A stretch of DNA of 64,000 bases from Viscum album (Eukaryota; Streptophyta; Magnoliopsida; Santalales; Viscaceae). Positions 49,860-62,075 of the stretch are shown piece after piece. The notes beneath the pieces are model-generated. The model had not been told where the DNA came from, did not search any database, and was given only the letters and a program-made list of their open reading frames with translations. How positions within the stretch are numbered: position 1 is the first letter of the stretch; each line of letters opens with the position of its first letter. The position numbers were made by a program, and so were the translations under genes. The stretch covers positions 534,474,394 through 534,538,393 of the forward strand of contig OY728143.1 of NCBI GenBank assembly GCA_963277665.1. The letters are read 5' to 3'.

Positions 49860-52135
49860 ATGAAATGTTTGATATCATATATTTTGTTGTGTATTCAAAT
49901 AAAATGAGCATCATTTTAGTAATCTCATCAAATATTGACAAATAAATTAATAATATATTTACATGTCTCCACCTATTTCATCAAAACAAAATATACCTCC
50001 CCATTAACATCAGATTATCCTGTTGTAAAGACATTCAAGTATAATGGATCTATATCCCCTTCGCATTACCCCAAATTTGGATAGAACATAAACATGAAAT
50101 GTTTTAGGTAGGCATTGCAAATCCAACTACATTAACACACAATTACTTGATTCGTTGAGTGTACACCCCAATCCTAAAAACATTTATTTTGATATCCTTA
50201 ACATTTTCCCATTTCTTACACCATGTCATACTTTGGATATCCAACCTTGATTTGAAATAAGTCATGTAAATGCAAATCCTCATGTAAGAATTCCCCAATA
50301 ATGGAAATTGCCCCAACATTGGCTTGTCAAGCACTTTGAACTATGGTTAGATTATGACCGAAGTAATCGAAGGCTATACCATCTTATTATTCTATTGAGG
50401 TGTTTTATCCTTTATACGTAAATTTCAAATTATTATCATTTCACGCAGTTTTCAATATAATGTGTAAAAAATATATTTGATTAATCATGTCGTTATATAA
50501 TATTTATGCATAAGCAATTTTTTTAGGTTCTATCATTTCATGATTTTTAATTAATTAATTATGTGATCTAGAAAAAACATCAATAATGAAATAACCAGGA
50601 AAATGATAGAATTAAAATAAAGTGTATGATAACGAGTTTTTTCTAATAGTTTGTTTATTTAGTTGTTGATAAACAAACCATTTACATTGTAGATAAACAC
50701 CTTGATCCAATATGATGAATGTGCTTATAGATTTCCATATATAACCATTGTATCTCCTTGGATTGGTTTTTCCTCGACTCCTAACCTGAATAGCCTCCAT
50801 TAGAATGGGAGAACCATCCATTAAATTTGATTTTACTAACCCAAATATAAGTGGTATATGGGGAATAAAATAAAAGAAATCATTGGAATACATACCAAAA
50901 ATATTAATGGGGACAGAAGGCCCACATTCCAACAATTTAATTTAATAAAAAAAATTAAAAATCAATACAATAACATTCAATGGTCTATTATAGGTCATGA
51001 TCATCCACATGTATACAATGAATTATGAATTTAATAAAACTATAATTCAATTGGTTAACCACTTTTATTTAAAATAAATAAAGCATGAATCGAATTATTT
51101 TTATCTCTAATTAATCAATCCTTTTATCTTCAACCTTTTCTGATTTTCCTAAAGATTCTCATCTATTATAATTTTATACAAATTAATAAATTCATTTAAA
51201 ATTAATAATATACACAACTTTTACCATAGAGGTAATCTGATGAATACCCGTATAAGACTACCCAATATTTATTATAATTCTATATACATATTCTTTGTGA
51301 AATATAGGGTTCATATTGAATAATAACTATTATACAACTCATACCTGATATGCATTTCATTAACATTAGAGAGATGTTAATAAAACATATATATATATAT
51401 ATATATAATCCTATCACATGGTGTGTTGTAGATTTACACCCACATGCTTGTTCATGTTTCTAGGGTTATATAAAGTAATAATTTTTAAATCTGTGTAACT
51501 AGTAAATGTACACAATGTGTAGATCTAATCTACATTGTGTGTATTTTCACTATTGTGTATCCAAAGTACTAGATTGTAGAATCTATGTGTGAGGAATGCA
51601 TTAGAAATATTAGAGTTTACATCATGTTCTGTGGGTTAAATTCCCAATTTACTCCATGTCACATGCTCTATGGTTGGGTTGGCCATTTATGGAATACATG
51701 GCCTGGACCTGACCTGAAGGGACTAGACAATGTGTCCAGTGTGCCGCACAAAACATAGTCTGGCTGGTCATTCGCGAGTCTATCCAGGTCACAATGCTAT
51801 GTGACAATTAACAACACATTATGTCATTATGGGACACGGGGTGATTAATTTCCAAAATATCTCCCAGTGCATTGAACAAGATTTCACAACTTCTAATTCT
51901 AATTACATAGTGTGTACTCCTTTTTCATCTGGTACAAAACCATGGCAACTACGGATGAGTTCCACGATTTTTTTATAATCAAAAAATTAATCATTTATGT
52001 TAGATACACAAAAAATGAAGGAGGAAGTATTATATCTCACAATACATAATTAAATAATGGTTAAATATAATTGAGAATAAAATTATGAATGTGTAAATAA
52101 ACAGAGAATAAAAATAATTATATACAATGATTTGA
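49860..52135 (-). other. Untranslated leader of copia copy II
   Basis: It pairs with the copy I leader (see 41302-44145) but lacks the SINE and the 201-bp duplication, so it shows the empty site near 50545. A TA microsatellite lies at 51384-51407. No gene is seen. Confidence 0.7.
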
Positions 52136-52149
52136 CCTCTTTGATAAAA
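52136..52149 (-). other. Primer-binding site of copia copy II
   Basis: On the minus strand TTTTATCAAAGAGG directly follows LTR3. It resembles TGGTATCAGAGC with two changes and one inserted base, and sits in the same place as the copy I site. Confidence 0.5.
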
Positions 52150-54155
52150 CTTATAGGTTCTAGGTGTAGTGGAAAAATGGTTGGGATGGTGTACAAATTT
52201 TTTTACCATTATTGATAATCAATATGAGGTCTATTCAACTGAAAAACGTCATAAAAATAAAACTGGATCAATGAAAATTTATGTGATTCAAAACATTGAA
52301 CCAAGAGATAGTAGATAAACACATTTTATTAATAATTAATTTACTTACATAAGAAATAACTACAATGTTATTCTTTCTTTGTATATGTGTAGGAAAGAAG
52401 ATATGAAGTGCTTCATCATTTCATTATAAAATATATGTGTCGGATTCCTCTAGAGGTGATCCACATGTGTTCCACGAACCACATCACGTTGTGGAAGGAT
52501 TATCCATGTGCTAGCACGGATGATCCTCGTGATTGCATCATCCTCCTTGGATCACCCTTTGATCATATTCCAAAGAATTCTACTTGATTCAGTGGAGGAG
52601 GATATCTCTCATGGACGAGAGTGTTCTTACAGAAGAATGAACTCTCTTGGCTTGTGGGGATTTCTCCAATTTTTTGTTCCCAATCCAATTAGTGTCGCTG
52701 GGATTTCCCTTTGATAACGAGAGAATGATATAATAGGGATTTAGTTTTAATAGTGTAAAAATATAATAATTTTCACAAGTTCCTTTAATAATTTAATTTT
52801 TCTTTGTCAAACCCACATGTCAAATAAAAGTAGCAATATTAATAATTTATGACTTGCACTAAACATTAAATTTATAATTATATATTTTTTATTCAAATTA
52901 TATTCATTATTATTATTTCTAATAGGATCCCAAAATACTGACCATCATTCCTCCACAATTTTTATCCTACCTAGAATAATAAAAATTTATTCAGTTAATA
53001 AATATCACATTATTATATTCCCATTAATAAATAGATATTACATTCCAAAAGTAAAAAATTAATATTTATTAATTATTCCACCCACAAAATATTAACTCAA
53101 CTAGCATATGATGGAATAAATTTGATCATCCATAAATGAATATTTATTAAACCGTGAAAGGGAATAGTATTAATTTATTTTTTTTAAATAACAAAATACT
53201 TAACTGAGATTATAGATACACATAGTGAGTGACCCTCTTGGAATATTTCTCAGTGGCATTCAGTGGGGCATCCTAAATTCTGTGGTTAGCATCAAAAAAC
53301 ATGCCAATGAAACCATATAGAAGTAAGTTAATTATAGAAAAATATGTAACCTCATATGAAGGAATATAATGTAATATAATCTCTTTATCACAATATCTCT
53401 AACTGAGAAGGTTTCATACTGGTTCCATCAACATGTACGCTCAATATCTTTTTCTTGTACTTTTCATAAATTGAACTTTCCTATCAATCACCATGAAAAT
53501 GGATATATTTAAGATATATCATTCCTATAAAAGGTCATGAGATATTATCTTATGTAAAATAAAATAATTGATAAATCCTTTCATGTGTTATTCATTAATG
53601 AAATATTACTAATGATGCACCAAACATATCCTACCTCTAGGAGAACATCCATTTCCATGGTTTTCGATAATAAGTCTAAGGGTATGACTCTTAATACTCA
53701 TTAAAAATTACCATAATGTCTACAGACCAATACAGACATATATATATAGGAACATCTAATGAATCATATAAATGTTTATTTCCTAGTGGAATGACTTGTT
53801 CTCATAATATCTTCATTGACATTACCACGGGCGTACAACATGAGAAGATGCTTCAATGTCCTATGTGTCCCCACCCCTGATAGCCTAATCACTTGTGACC
53901 CTAAAATTATATCATCTGGAAAAAAAACATATATTCTAGAATAGTGTCATAGAACTTCTTGGCTATCATCATAGTAGGAATCCTCTATGACTTTTTAGTG
54001 GTATTTCTACTCATAGGACATTATAATTTTAATTTATTTCAGAAGAATAATCAAGTTGTGGTAAATAATTTATTAATAATTAAAACAATGAATATAAGGT
54101 ATCATAAAGTACAAGGAATATGGATCATGGGAACCAAATCCAACATACTGAGTGT
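52150..54155 (-). repeat. Copia array LTR3 (5' end of the array)
   Basis: Matches LTR1 and LTR2 over about 2.0 kb. The match stops near 54155, where LTR1 and LTR2 continue into the gag-pol end (AGTAGATCCAAC and AATAGATCCACC) but LTR3 does not, which defines the outer edge of the array. Confidence 0.75.
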
Positions 54156-55970
54156 ACCTTCCAATCTAAATATTGGTAATTGAGATTTAAAGGAGTCTAG
54201 TTTTGGAAAACCCATCACATACCGTAATAATAATTTCAATTAAAAGGTGTGCGCATTAAGATATTTTTTTAATAATAAAGACTTGAAATTTAATTGATAT
54301 CCACAAATCCCCTAATTTAATTACAATTACCATATATTTGATCAGGAAATATTTTATTATATTAATATATTTAAAAAAAATTATACTACATATTCCTATA
54401 GAACTTCAATAATATAATGGTCATGATCAACAATTAAATTTTCCAATAAAATTAAACACCATATAATAAATATTTCTTATGCATTAATGACGTAAATAAA
54501 CCATTGTAATCATACCATGACAAAAAGGGATATATAATTTTTACTCTAACCATATAAAATAATACGAATTTTCATTTCTTGTTTAATACTCAATGAAGGC
54601 ACACAATTCATCATATTTGAAAATTATTTTTCCAAAATTTAATTTCCTATGAAGAATTTTATATGGAAATAAATAACAAATGAATCATAGGAATAATTTG
54701 AGTAACAATACTTGACCCAATATTTGGAAACGATATTTTTTAGGGTGTAAATTATTTTCATCTACACATCTAAACACATCACTTGTGTCCCCAATATATA
54801 ACTCTTATAACCTAGGGATAATTTCAGAATTGTAAATTTAAAGATTTTCAGATAAGGGTGTGGGAGAATTTTTAAAGAGTTCTGTCACTATTTATGGAAT
54901 TGAAATATTATGATCATATAGTTTAATGGATGGTCTACTAATAATTAAAAAATATGTTGTATGATTTATGTGTCTAATTATTATAATAAAAATAAATAGA
55001 AGAATATCCTTTTTAGTTTGACTAATTAATATTATATAAAACATATTCATAGTATCAGATATAAAATTTTATAATTATTTTTCATTACATTTAATTTAAT
55101 AGAGTAATTAATTTTATTCTAAAAAATAGTAGTCGTAAAAATTTGGATCTTATTTTAAACATTCAAGATTAATTTATCTTGTTTCTACTTTCCTTATGTT
55201 AATATATATAACCCTAAATTTATTATCCCATTAAGTCAATATATTCACAAAGATAGTGTTGTTTTTTTAATATAAAAGAGGAATGTATTAAAGTAACAAT
55301 GGATATTTATGTCCCATTGTAAAATTTAGCACATGTTACAAAATAATCATATTATACATATATTTATAATTTAATTTAAACATCACAACAAAATTTAAAT
55401 ATAATTATTATCCAGGGAATAGAATAAGAACATGTTAAATTCACTGTTCAAATAAATTCATGATATTGGTGTCTTAGAAATAATGAGGTCCTTTATAGTT
55501 TATTCTAGATCCAAGACACCATGAATAATAATTTCATCCATTCATTTATGACAAGTGTGAGTGTGATTATAGATTCTAAAATCAATTTAATGGTGTTTTA
55601 TGTATATATAAAATTATATTTTTAACTATATTTATAAATGATAAAAAAACCCTACAATTGGTATATAAAATGGCATCCATCCCCATATAAATGAACAAAG
55701 AAGTCAATATTTAAAGCTATGTGATAGAATATTTAAACTATGAATTCATGTAATACGTCATATAAAAGTCACAATATCAGATATCAGAATATATTTAGAT
55801 ACTCACATTTCATAAAAATATGAATTCATATTAATTCATTTTAAAAACAAATGATAAAAAATTATAAATGAAACATTGATGGAAGTTGATATTCATGGGA
55901 TCCATCTACCTATATATAAAATTGCTTCTTCCTCCCATGTAGCTACTTCTTAGAGATTCATATTCTAGTA
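54156..55970. other. Unassigned AT-rich DNA
   Basis: I see no coding region, LTR edge or tandem array here. It separates the copia array from gypsy V and may be diverged older repeat sequence. Confidence 0.5.
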
Positions 55971-56860
55971 TGACATAATGCCCTTACGTCAGAATCCCAG
56001 AGAGAGTGCATTATTTTAGTACATTGGAATTATTACAAGGAATCATGTCTTGAAGGTCCGATTTGTTTAGCAGTATTGAAAAATAGATGACATACATGAA
56101 TGTTACATTACACTTAGTAACATACAACACAACATAAAAAATCCTCTTTTAATGCCATTATTACCTTAACTTAAAGCTACAAATCAATCATAATACACTT
56201 CCTAGAATCCTGGAAAAATAAAATATAAGAAACGATTTAGCTCAGATTCTCGGTAATGGTATATAATTTAGCGGAATCTATAAAATTTTAACGCATGATG
56301 TGTAATAGAAAAACATCATTTTAACCAAAAACATGAACATAATTTGGAGAAAATATATCCAAAATTACTATATATTTATGCACATGGATATTCTACTTGT
56401 CGAATAGTGACATGTAATAATTAATTTCATAATGAGGGAATTCCTAATATCATACATATAAACAATCTCGGATAATAATGAGATTGACAAATTAACCCTT
56501 ACCATGCAGTTACCTTTGGTCGAAGGTACGTTTATCCTCCTGTATAATGACCATAGTATTTTATAAAATTATAATAGAACCATATTCATATTTATTATAT
56601 AATACATTGTTAATTTATTCTTTATACTACCAATTTAATAATTACTTGAATGATAAATTAACATTTCGGTTAATAATCACTTTCATTAACATATGTGTTT
56701 TTACTTGTTATTTTTGATCGTATCAATTAGATAATTATATGAATACTTTCAGAATATAAAACATGATTTATATAATGCACACACACACACATATATATAT
56801 ATAATAAAAATATGTATATGTGATAGATAGATATATATATATATATTAAATGGAAATAAA

Positions 56861-57290
56861 CGTTTACGGAGACGGTAGACCGTACGTACATATAAACATT
56901 GTTTCTATTTTACTATCATATTGAAAAGATGTGAATAAGGTATAAGTAAGTACATATATATATATATGTATATTAGAATTATTATGCCATATATTACATA
57001 ACTATTAATAATATATATTTTTATAATAATCATTGAATTGTGAACCTGGAAATGAATCTCACTGTGTTGCGAATACGGTAAGCTGTATGTACAGATGAGA
57101 GACTATATAATTTCCTTATTGGGTAAAATATTTGGAATTCGATTATATATTAATTTTAAATAGAAATTATCATTTTATTTTCATTATTTATTTACCTATT
57201 AATTATCTTTATTTCCATCCAAATAACATAGCTTTGAATAAAAAATTACACCACGGCGTGGACATGATAAGACGTATGCACGCACGCATG
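56861..57290 (-). repeat. Three ~200-bp LTR sub-repeats with a CGTACGTAC-like core
   Basis: Cores lie at 56861-56901, 57061-57100 and 57251-57290. Examples are GGAGACGGTAGACCGTACGT, ATACGGTAAGCTGTATGTAC and GATAAGACGTATGCACGCAC. The right LTR has cores at 63651-63685 and 63865-63903. These stretches keep more CG than the surrounding DNA. They may be U5-side or R-region repeats; their role is unknown. Confidence 0.65.
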
Positions 57291-57626
57291 AGAACATTAT
57301 CATCCATAGTAATGATATAATAATGAGTATGGTTGTACCATATTAGTAATAAAAATAAATTATCTATAAAGTTATCGATTTATTATTTTGGTATGTAAAT
57401 AAAAAAGAAAGAGAAAGTGGCTGAAGGAACGAACTTTGACATAGATGATAAAATAATTACCTCTTTTGGGGTGTTTCTTTTTTATTTGAACAAAAAGGCT
57501 CCTTAGATTGGATTTTGATCAAACTAAGGACTCTAGGTTGAATCGATGGATGTTGGGAGGAGATTTGGTTCAGGTTTGGCTGAGCCAAATGGCTTTAGAG
57601 GTGTGGTTTTGAGAGAAGGGGATATA

Positions 57627-57636
57627 CCCTTTTATA
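57627..57636 (-). promoter_or_regulatory. Candidate TATA box of the gypsy V LTR
   Basis: On the minus strand TATAAAAGGG is followed about 10-80 bp on by a C-rich stretch and then AGAGGTAATTATTTTATC near 57455-57472. That stretch aligns with AGAGGTAATTGTATTACC in gypsy III near 27818. The same promoter-C-rich-AGGTAAT layout occurs in gypsy I. Only the motif and its position support the call. Confidence 0.5.
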
Positions 57637-59700
57637 AGAGAGGTGATGGTCACTTTGGGATGTTTTTGAATTGTTATTTTATTATAAAATCATTTTCATT
57701 TTATAATGGCTCTAAATTGATTTATTTAAAACATAAGGTGGATATGGGTCGAAATTATATCAACCAAAAAGTTTTAGACATGTTTAGGTCACTATATTAA
57801 TTCTATATTTTAGATTTAACTCTTAGTTAAATAGATTAACTTTTACCATGTACTATTGTATTATTATAATAGATCATTAATAAAAATACTATATAAATAC
57901 AAGAAAACCACTGGAGGTTAATTATTGACATATCAAATCTCATATAAGACATTTGGATGAAAATTATTTTTTCATTAGTATTTTATCATTTAATAAAATA
58001 CTATTTGTTTTAATCACTCATTTATGTCAATTTTGACACCATTTAGTATTTGGATTTTTTGAAAGTCATAACAAGATTGTTACATTTAAAAAAATTCATT
58101 TAATGAACCCTAACAATGTCTTAATAATCCATAAAATCTATCTAATTCACAAAAAGTCTCAATTTAAATTTATTTTTATATTCATAACATCATTTATTTT
58201 AAGCTTTCATTTATAATATTATTTCATCATCGTCATTGTGTCATAAATAAATTATGGATTTAATGTATAAAAATTATAAATAAAATATAATGTTGTAAGA
58301 ATTATTTTTATCATTCTAATGAATATGTATAGTAAAATATATATTATGTATAACCCTATATTTCAAATGGTTTAGTTATTAATCTTTGAATTGTACATTT
58401 ATTAATCTTATTTAAAAATAATAATTTTCATTATATATTCCAAGTTGATTAAAGAAGTTAATATTTTATTTTTATGGATTATTTTTATTGGAAAAAATTA
58501 TCCAATAGAATTAGGACATGTCTTGGGGTAATTATAGCATCATTTTTACCTTCAATTACCCTATTTATTATTAACTATGGTAAATAAAATTCAAAATTTA
58601 CTATTTAACAATCAATATTTTCATCTTATTAAAATAAATCCTACATATTGATGTCAATCGTGTCTCTCATAGTTTTGTAAATAGATTCACAGAATCTAAA
58701 AAATTATATTTTGTGGAAATTTACAATTGTTCCTGGAAGTTGGGTAGAAGACATTAAAATATTCAATACAATTTAATTCATCTCATATTATTATAAAATG
58801 ACTTCAATGAATTAAATATAACTAATATAGATTTTATGAATCTTTTTTTTCTTTAAAATAAATCTAAATAAAAATAATAGCTATTTAAATAAAAGTCCAT
58901 TTTAAATAATAATAGTGTGCTTTTCAGTATTCATAATGTGCTCAATGTTATCAGAAAAAAATATACCCTAATTTAATTATGATATTTAGAATTATATAAT
59001 GAAGTATATTTTATCAAACTAAAAACATATATGTAACATTAAATAAATTATAATTAATTCTTGTTGTTAAAACCAAAACGCGAGTTTAAAAATATAAAAA
59101 ATGTCAAAATATTGACACATTTTTACATCAAATTTAAATATGAAATTAAATATAATGAACTATATTGTATTAAAAGATAAAAAATAATATAATTATACTT
59201 CCAAATGTTTCAAATTTTTAATTTATATATATTAATTATTTTAATTAAATAAGTTGTTTTCAATTAAAATTTATGATTTTTCACGATTAATCAAAATAAT
59301 AATGTTATCAGAAAAGTACCAAAAAAAGTACCAATATAATTTTTTATATCAATATTATAATGAAAATTATAATTTCAATAAATTGAATATATAAAAGTTT
59401 CAAATATTTGTTTTAACTAGGGTTTTCCATTTTAAGGCGGTAAAATCGTTTTTCTGAAAAATACATCATTTATCTCAAATAAATGAATTTGTTCTTATAT
59501 TAAGTCTATGAAACACATAATGTGGATTCTAAATTTATATAGAGTGTATAAACCTCAAAATTCATTTAGTAATTTTCATAACCACTTTTTGAACGGCTAG
59601 TTTGGTAAGTCGTGATGCACTCAAACTCGGTAATATGTGCAGCGCATGTTGTTGAACTACATCGAAGATATAACGTACTAAGAAATATTGGGGTGTTACA

Positions 59701-59716
59701 TTCTCCCCTCTTTTAG
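59701..59716 (-). other. Polypurine tract of gypsy V
   Basis: On the minus strand CTAAAAGAGGGGAGAA runs straight into TGTAACACCCC, the LTR start. Confidence 0.85.
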
Positions 59717-61135
59717 TAAATTTTTATCCTCTCAATTTTAAATTTTTCTTCTAAAATAAATGGTTAAGAATAGATTAATTCTTTTGTGGAAAAACCACAG
59801 CAAAAATTGGGTTAATAAAATTTGGACTTAATAAGAGGGAAAGGGAAATGAAAAAGTCAGCACCAAATTATGATATTTATTAAGAAAACATTACTGAGAA
59901 TTAAATACAAATAATTAGAGAAAAAAGTAAATATTTCTAGGGTGTGACTATGGTCATCAATCACAAACATGTGTTAAATTTAGAGCCTTAGAGCCTCCAA
60001 TCCATGATGATTTAAAATATCATCGGTTTAACAAAACATAAGGTATTAGGATAAAATATTTTTGGTTACCAGATTCCTTCCCTAAAGTTTAATAATTAAT
60101 TTATTCATAGAATAAGAGGAAATGAATATACTTGACATGTATATTTTCATCCTTCAGCTGATTTCTTCCCTACACTCATCTTCCAATCTAAAAGATAAAT
60201 GAATTCAAAAATGTTCTATTTATCCCAATAATATATGGTTCCAGAAATAATTAATTTATAATTCCTTTCATAGACTATTTAAAAACTGAATTATAAAATC
60301 TAATAAATCTTGCATGACCCTGATATGTGATGCACCTTTGTCGCCCTTCAGTATAGGGTTCATGTCTCACGACCTTAATGGACACGATGGGTTGTCACCC
60401 GACCTCAATGTTCACCATTTTATAACAATCCAAAAATAATATTAAGAAATGCATTAACCTTCATAATAGCATCCCATGTAAGACATAATCCATTCTAACC
60501 ATTAGACTTATCCAAAATTGTTCTGTCGAAACTCATAGTCCAAAATTTATAAGGTAAACCCAATGAAGATATTTTTTTGTCACGTAATAACATGTGAATA
60601 CCTTCATATTGTATTTTTTGAAAACATGGTAACACACCTAATTACCATAAAAACTTATTGATTACAATCATGGTCCCTTATTCCTAATATAATACTGGAT
60701 GTACACCATATATCCAAAAATGTTGAAATGTCATACAATAATGGAATAAAGAAAAAAATTATTAGATTCAAAGTAATCAAGAATATTGAATATAATTTAT
60801 CTAAATCAATCATGTCTTATTCCAAAACCACCACCTCAATATCAGAGAAATTTTAAGATTTATCTTCCCTTTAACCATTTATTTTCCAAATATATTAACT
60901 TGTTATTGATTCACTTTTCATAAAACCATATAATCTCACATCCTCAATGAAATGGTACTACCGTAAAATCCTTATTCAATTACATAATTCAAATAACCAG
61001 TACATTGTTGCTAAAACACTCAAATGGTATAATTCTTTAATAACCACATAAGAACACTAGTCCTTCCTCTTCATTTGTGGTAGTATCATAACATTATTAT
61101 TATCAAATAGAATCATTCAGGGTATACTCTGATAA
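59717..61135 (-). other. Non-coding post-gag region of gypsy V
   Basis: No pol domain can be read. The last 0.4 kb before the PPT is conserved with gypsy III (32371-32742). A patch at 60320-60425 is richer in CG than its surroundings. The remaining sequence is AT-rich and without long open frames. Confidence 0.6.
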
Positions 61136-62055
61136 TTGGGACATTGATTCACGTAGTGTCCCAAATCCTTGCATATGATACATTTTACATTTGAAACCGT
61201 TTTCTAACATTTTCAATAACATACTTGGTTTCTTTTTTCTCCACACATATAAAAAACTCACATTACCATCATGAATTTTATAAGGTGATTATTTCCACAA
61301 TTATCACATATGGAAAATTCCTTTATTCCGTTATTCCTTTTATCCATCTTTCTCTCTATCATCCTTTTATTCTCTAACTTCCCTTCAAATCCATAAGACT
61401 AATAGAATTTTTTACATATCTAATTGACACATGATATTATTTTTTTAATATGATGAGAATACATGGGAGAATACTTCAGTATATAAATGTCGACTTAATA
61501 CCATCAAATACATAATCCTTCTTACTCTTGGGATCACGAGTATTGCTAGAGTCCTCATTCCTTCTTCTGAGGAGAATTTCTAAACAATGACATACACTTG
61601 GTTAGTTTATGAATCACAATGTATAATTCAAAACTACTAAAATACCTTATTTAAAATGAAATATTTATGAATATAATCCATAATCATAAAAAAAATTCAT
61701 TAAAGAAGTATTTACTCTTAAATCCATTATAATGGTTTGTAATAAAAATGTGAATTATCCGACGTATATCCCTCAGGATAGTTATAAACAAGAGTGCATC
61801 AAGGATTGTTTTCATGCACCAGGATACCCCAGGTCATGCCCGAAACTTCTTGTTAGAGTTATCACACTTAAGAACATTTGTTCTAGATCTCTCCCTACTT
61901 ATTCATATCAAGACAGGGATGTATTACTTCGAAATTTCAAAAAATATATACATTATATAAATTATAGGTCATTATTCTATATTTATCCTCCATGTCTATC
62001 ATATTATAATGTTTAAAATCAGAGTTTATCTTTATATAATTCCATGGTTTTTTCT
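61136..62055 (-). pseudogene. gag remnant of gypsy V with zinc knuckles
   Basis: At 61141-61182 the minus strand encodes CIICKDLGHYVNQC, a perfect C-x2-C-x4-H-x4-C zinc knuckle, followed by PNY. About 100-125 bp upstream is a second cluster, CDNCGNNH (61285-61308), then MCGEKRNQVCY, resembling the CxxCGxxH...CYxCGxxGHxxxxC double motif of chromovirus nucleocapsid. The capsid part toward 62055 is too decayed to read. The spacing from the PBS (about 0.75 kb) is right for gag. A plus-strand open frame at 61732-62016 is a shadow. Confidence 0.7.
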
Positions 62056-62060
62056 AAATT

Positions 62061-62073
62061 CCCTATTATACCA
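62061..62073 (-). other. Primer-binding site of gypsy V
   Basis: On the minus strand TGGTATAATAGGG directly follows the LTR end and resembles TGGTATCAGAGC. It fixes the orientation of the element. Confidence 0.65.
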
Positions 62074-62075
62074 AC

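Larger units (their letters stand above)
35438..54155 (-). mobile_element. Tandem Ty1/copia array: three LTRs, two internal regions
   Basis: On the minus strand the order is LTR3 (52150-54155), leader, gag, PR, INT, RT, RNase H, LTR2 (44158-46166), a second leader and gag-pol, and LTR1 (35438-37439). Each LTR is about 2.0 kb. Each internal region begins with its own PBS and carries the copia order, integrase before RT. Such arrays sharing a middle LTR usually arise by unequal recombination between LTRs. Both internal regions are decayed but clearly one family. Confidence 0.82.
55971..59700 (-). repeat. 3' LTR of gypsy V, about 3.7 kb
   Basis: The minus-strand start TGTAACACCCC lies at 59690-59700, right after the polypurine tract. 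The other end pairs with the start of the right LTR: AGTGCATTATTTTAGTACAT near 56007 with GGTGCATTATTTTAATACAT near 62107. Subsequent blocks match up to the window end, such as CATGGATATTCTACT (56384 and 62487) and GTGAACCTGGAAATGAATCT (57040 and 63840). Compared with the right LTR it lacks about 0.7 kb (62550-63250), which is present in gypsy III, so this copy has a deletion. Confidence 0.75.

Noticed and set aside
57546..57800. 84-codon plus-strand open frame (begins MDVGRRFGSG)
   Set aside because: It is antisense to the promoter and C-rich transcribed part of the gypsy V LTR. The glycine-rich start is the reverse complement of that C-rich tract.
61732..62016. 94-codon plus-strand open frame with several cysteines
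   Set aside because: It overlaps the gag region of gypsy V on the other strand and has no recognisable fold. The zinc-knuckle coding is on the minus strand at 61141-61308.
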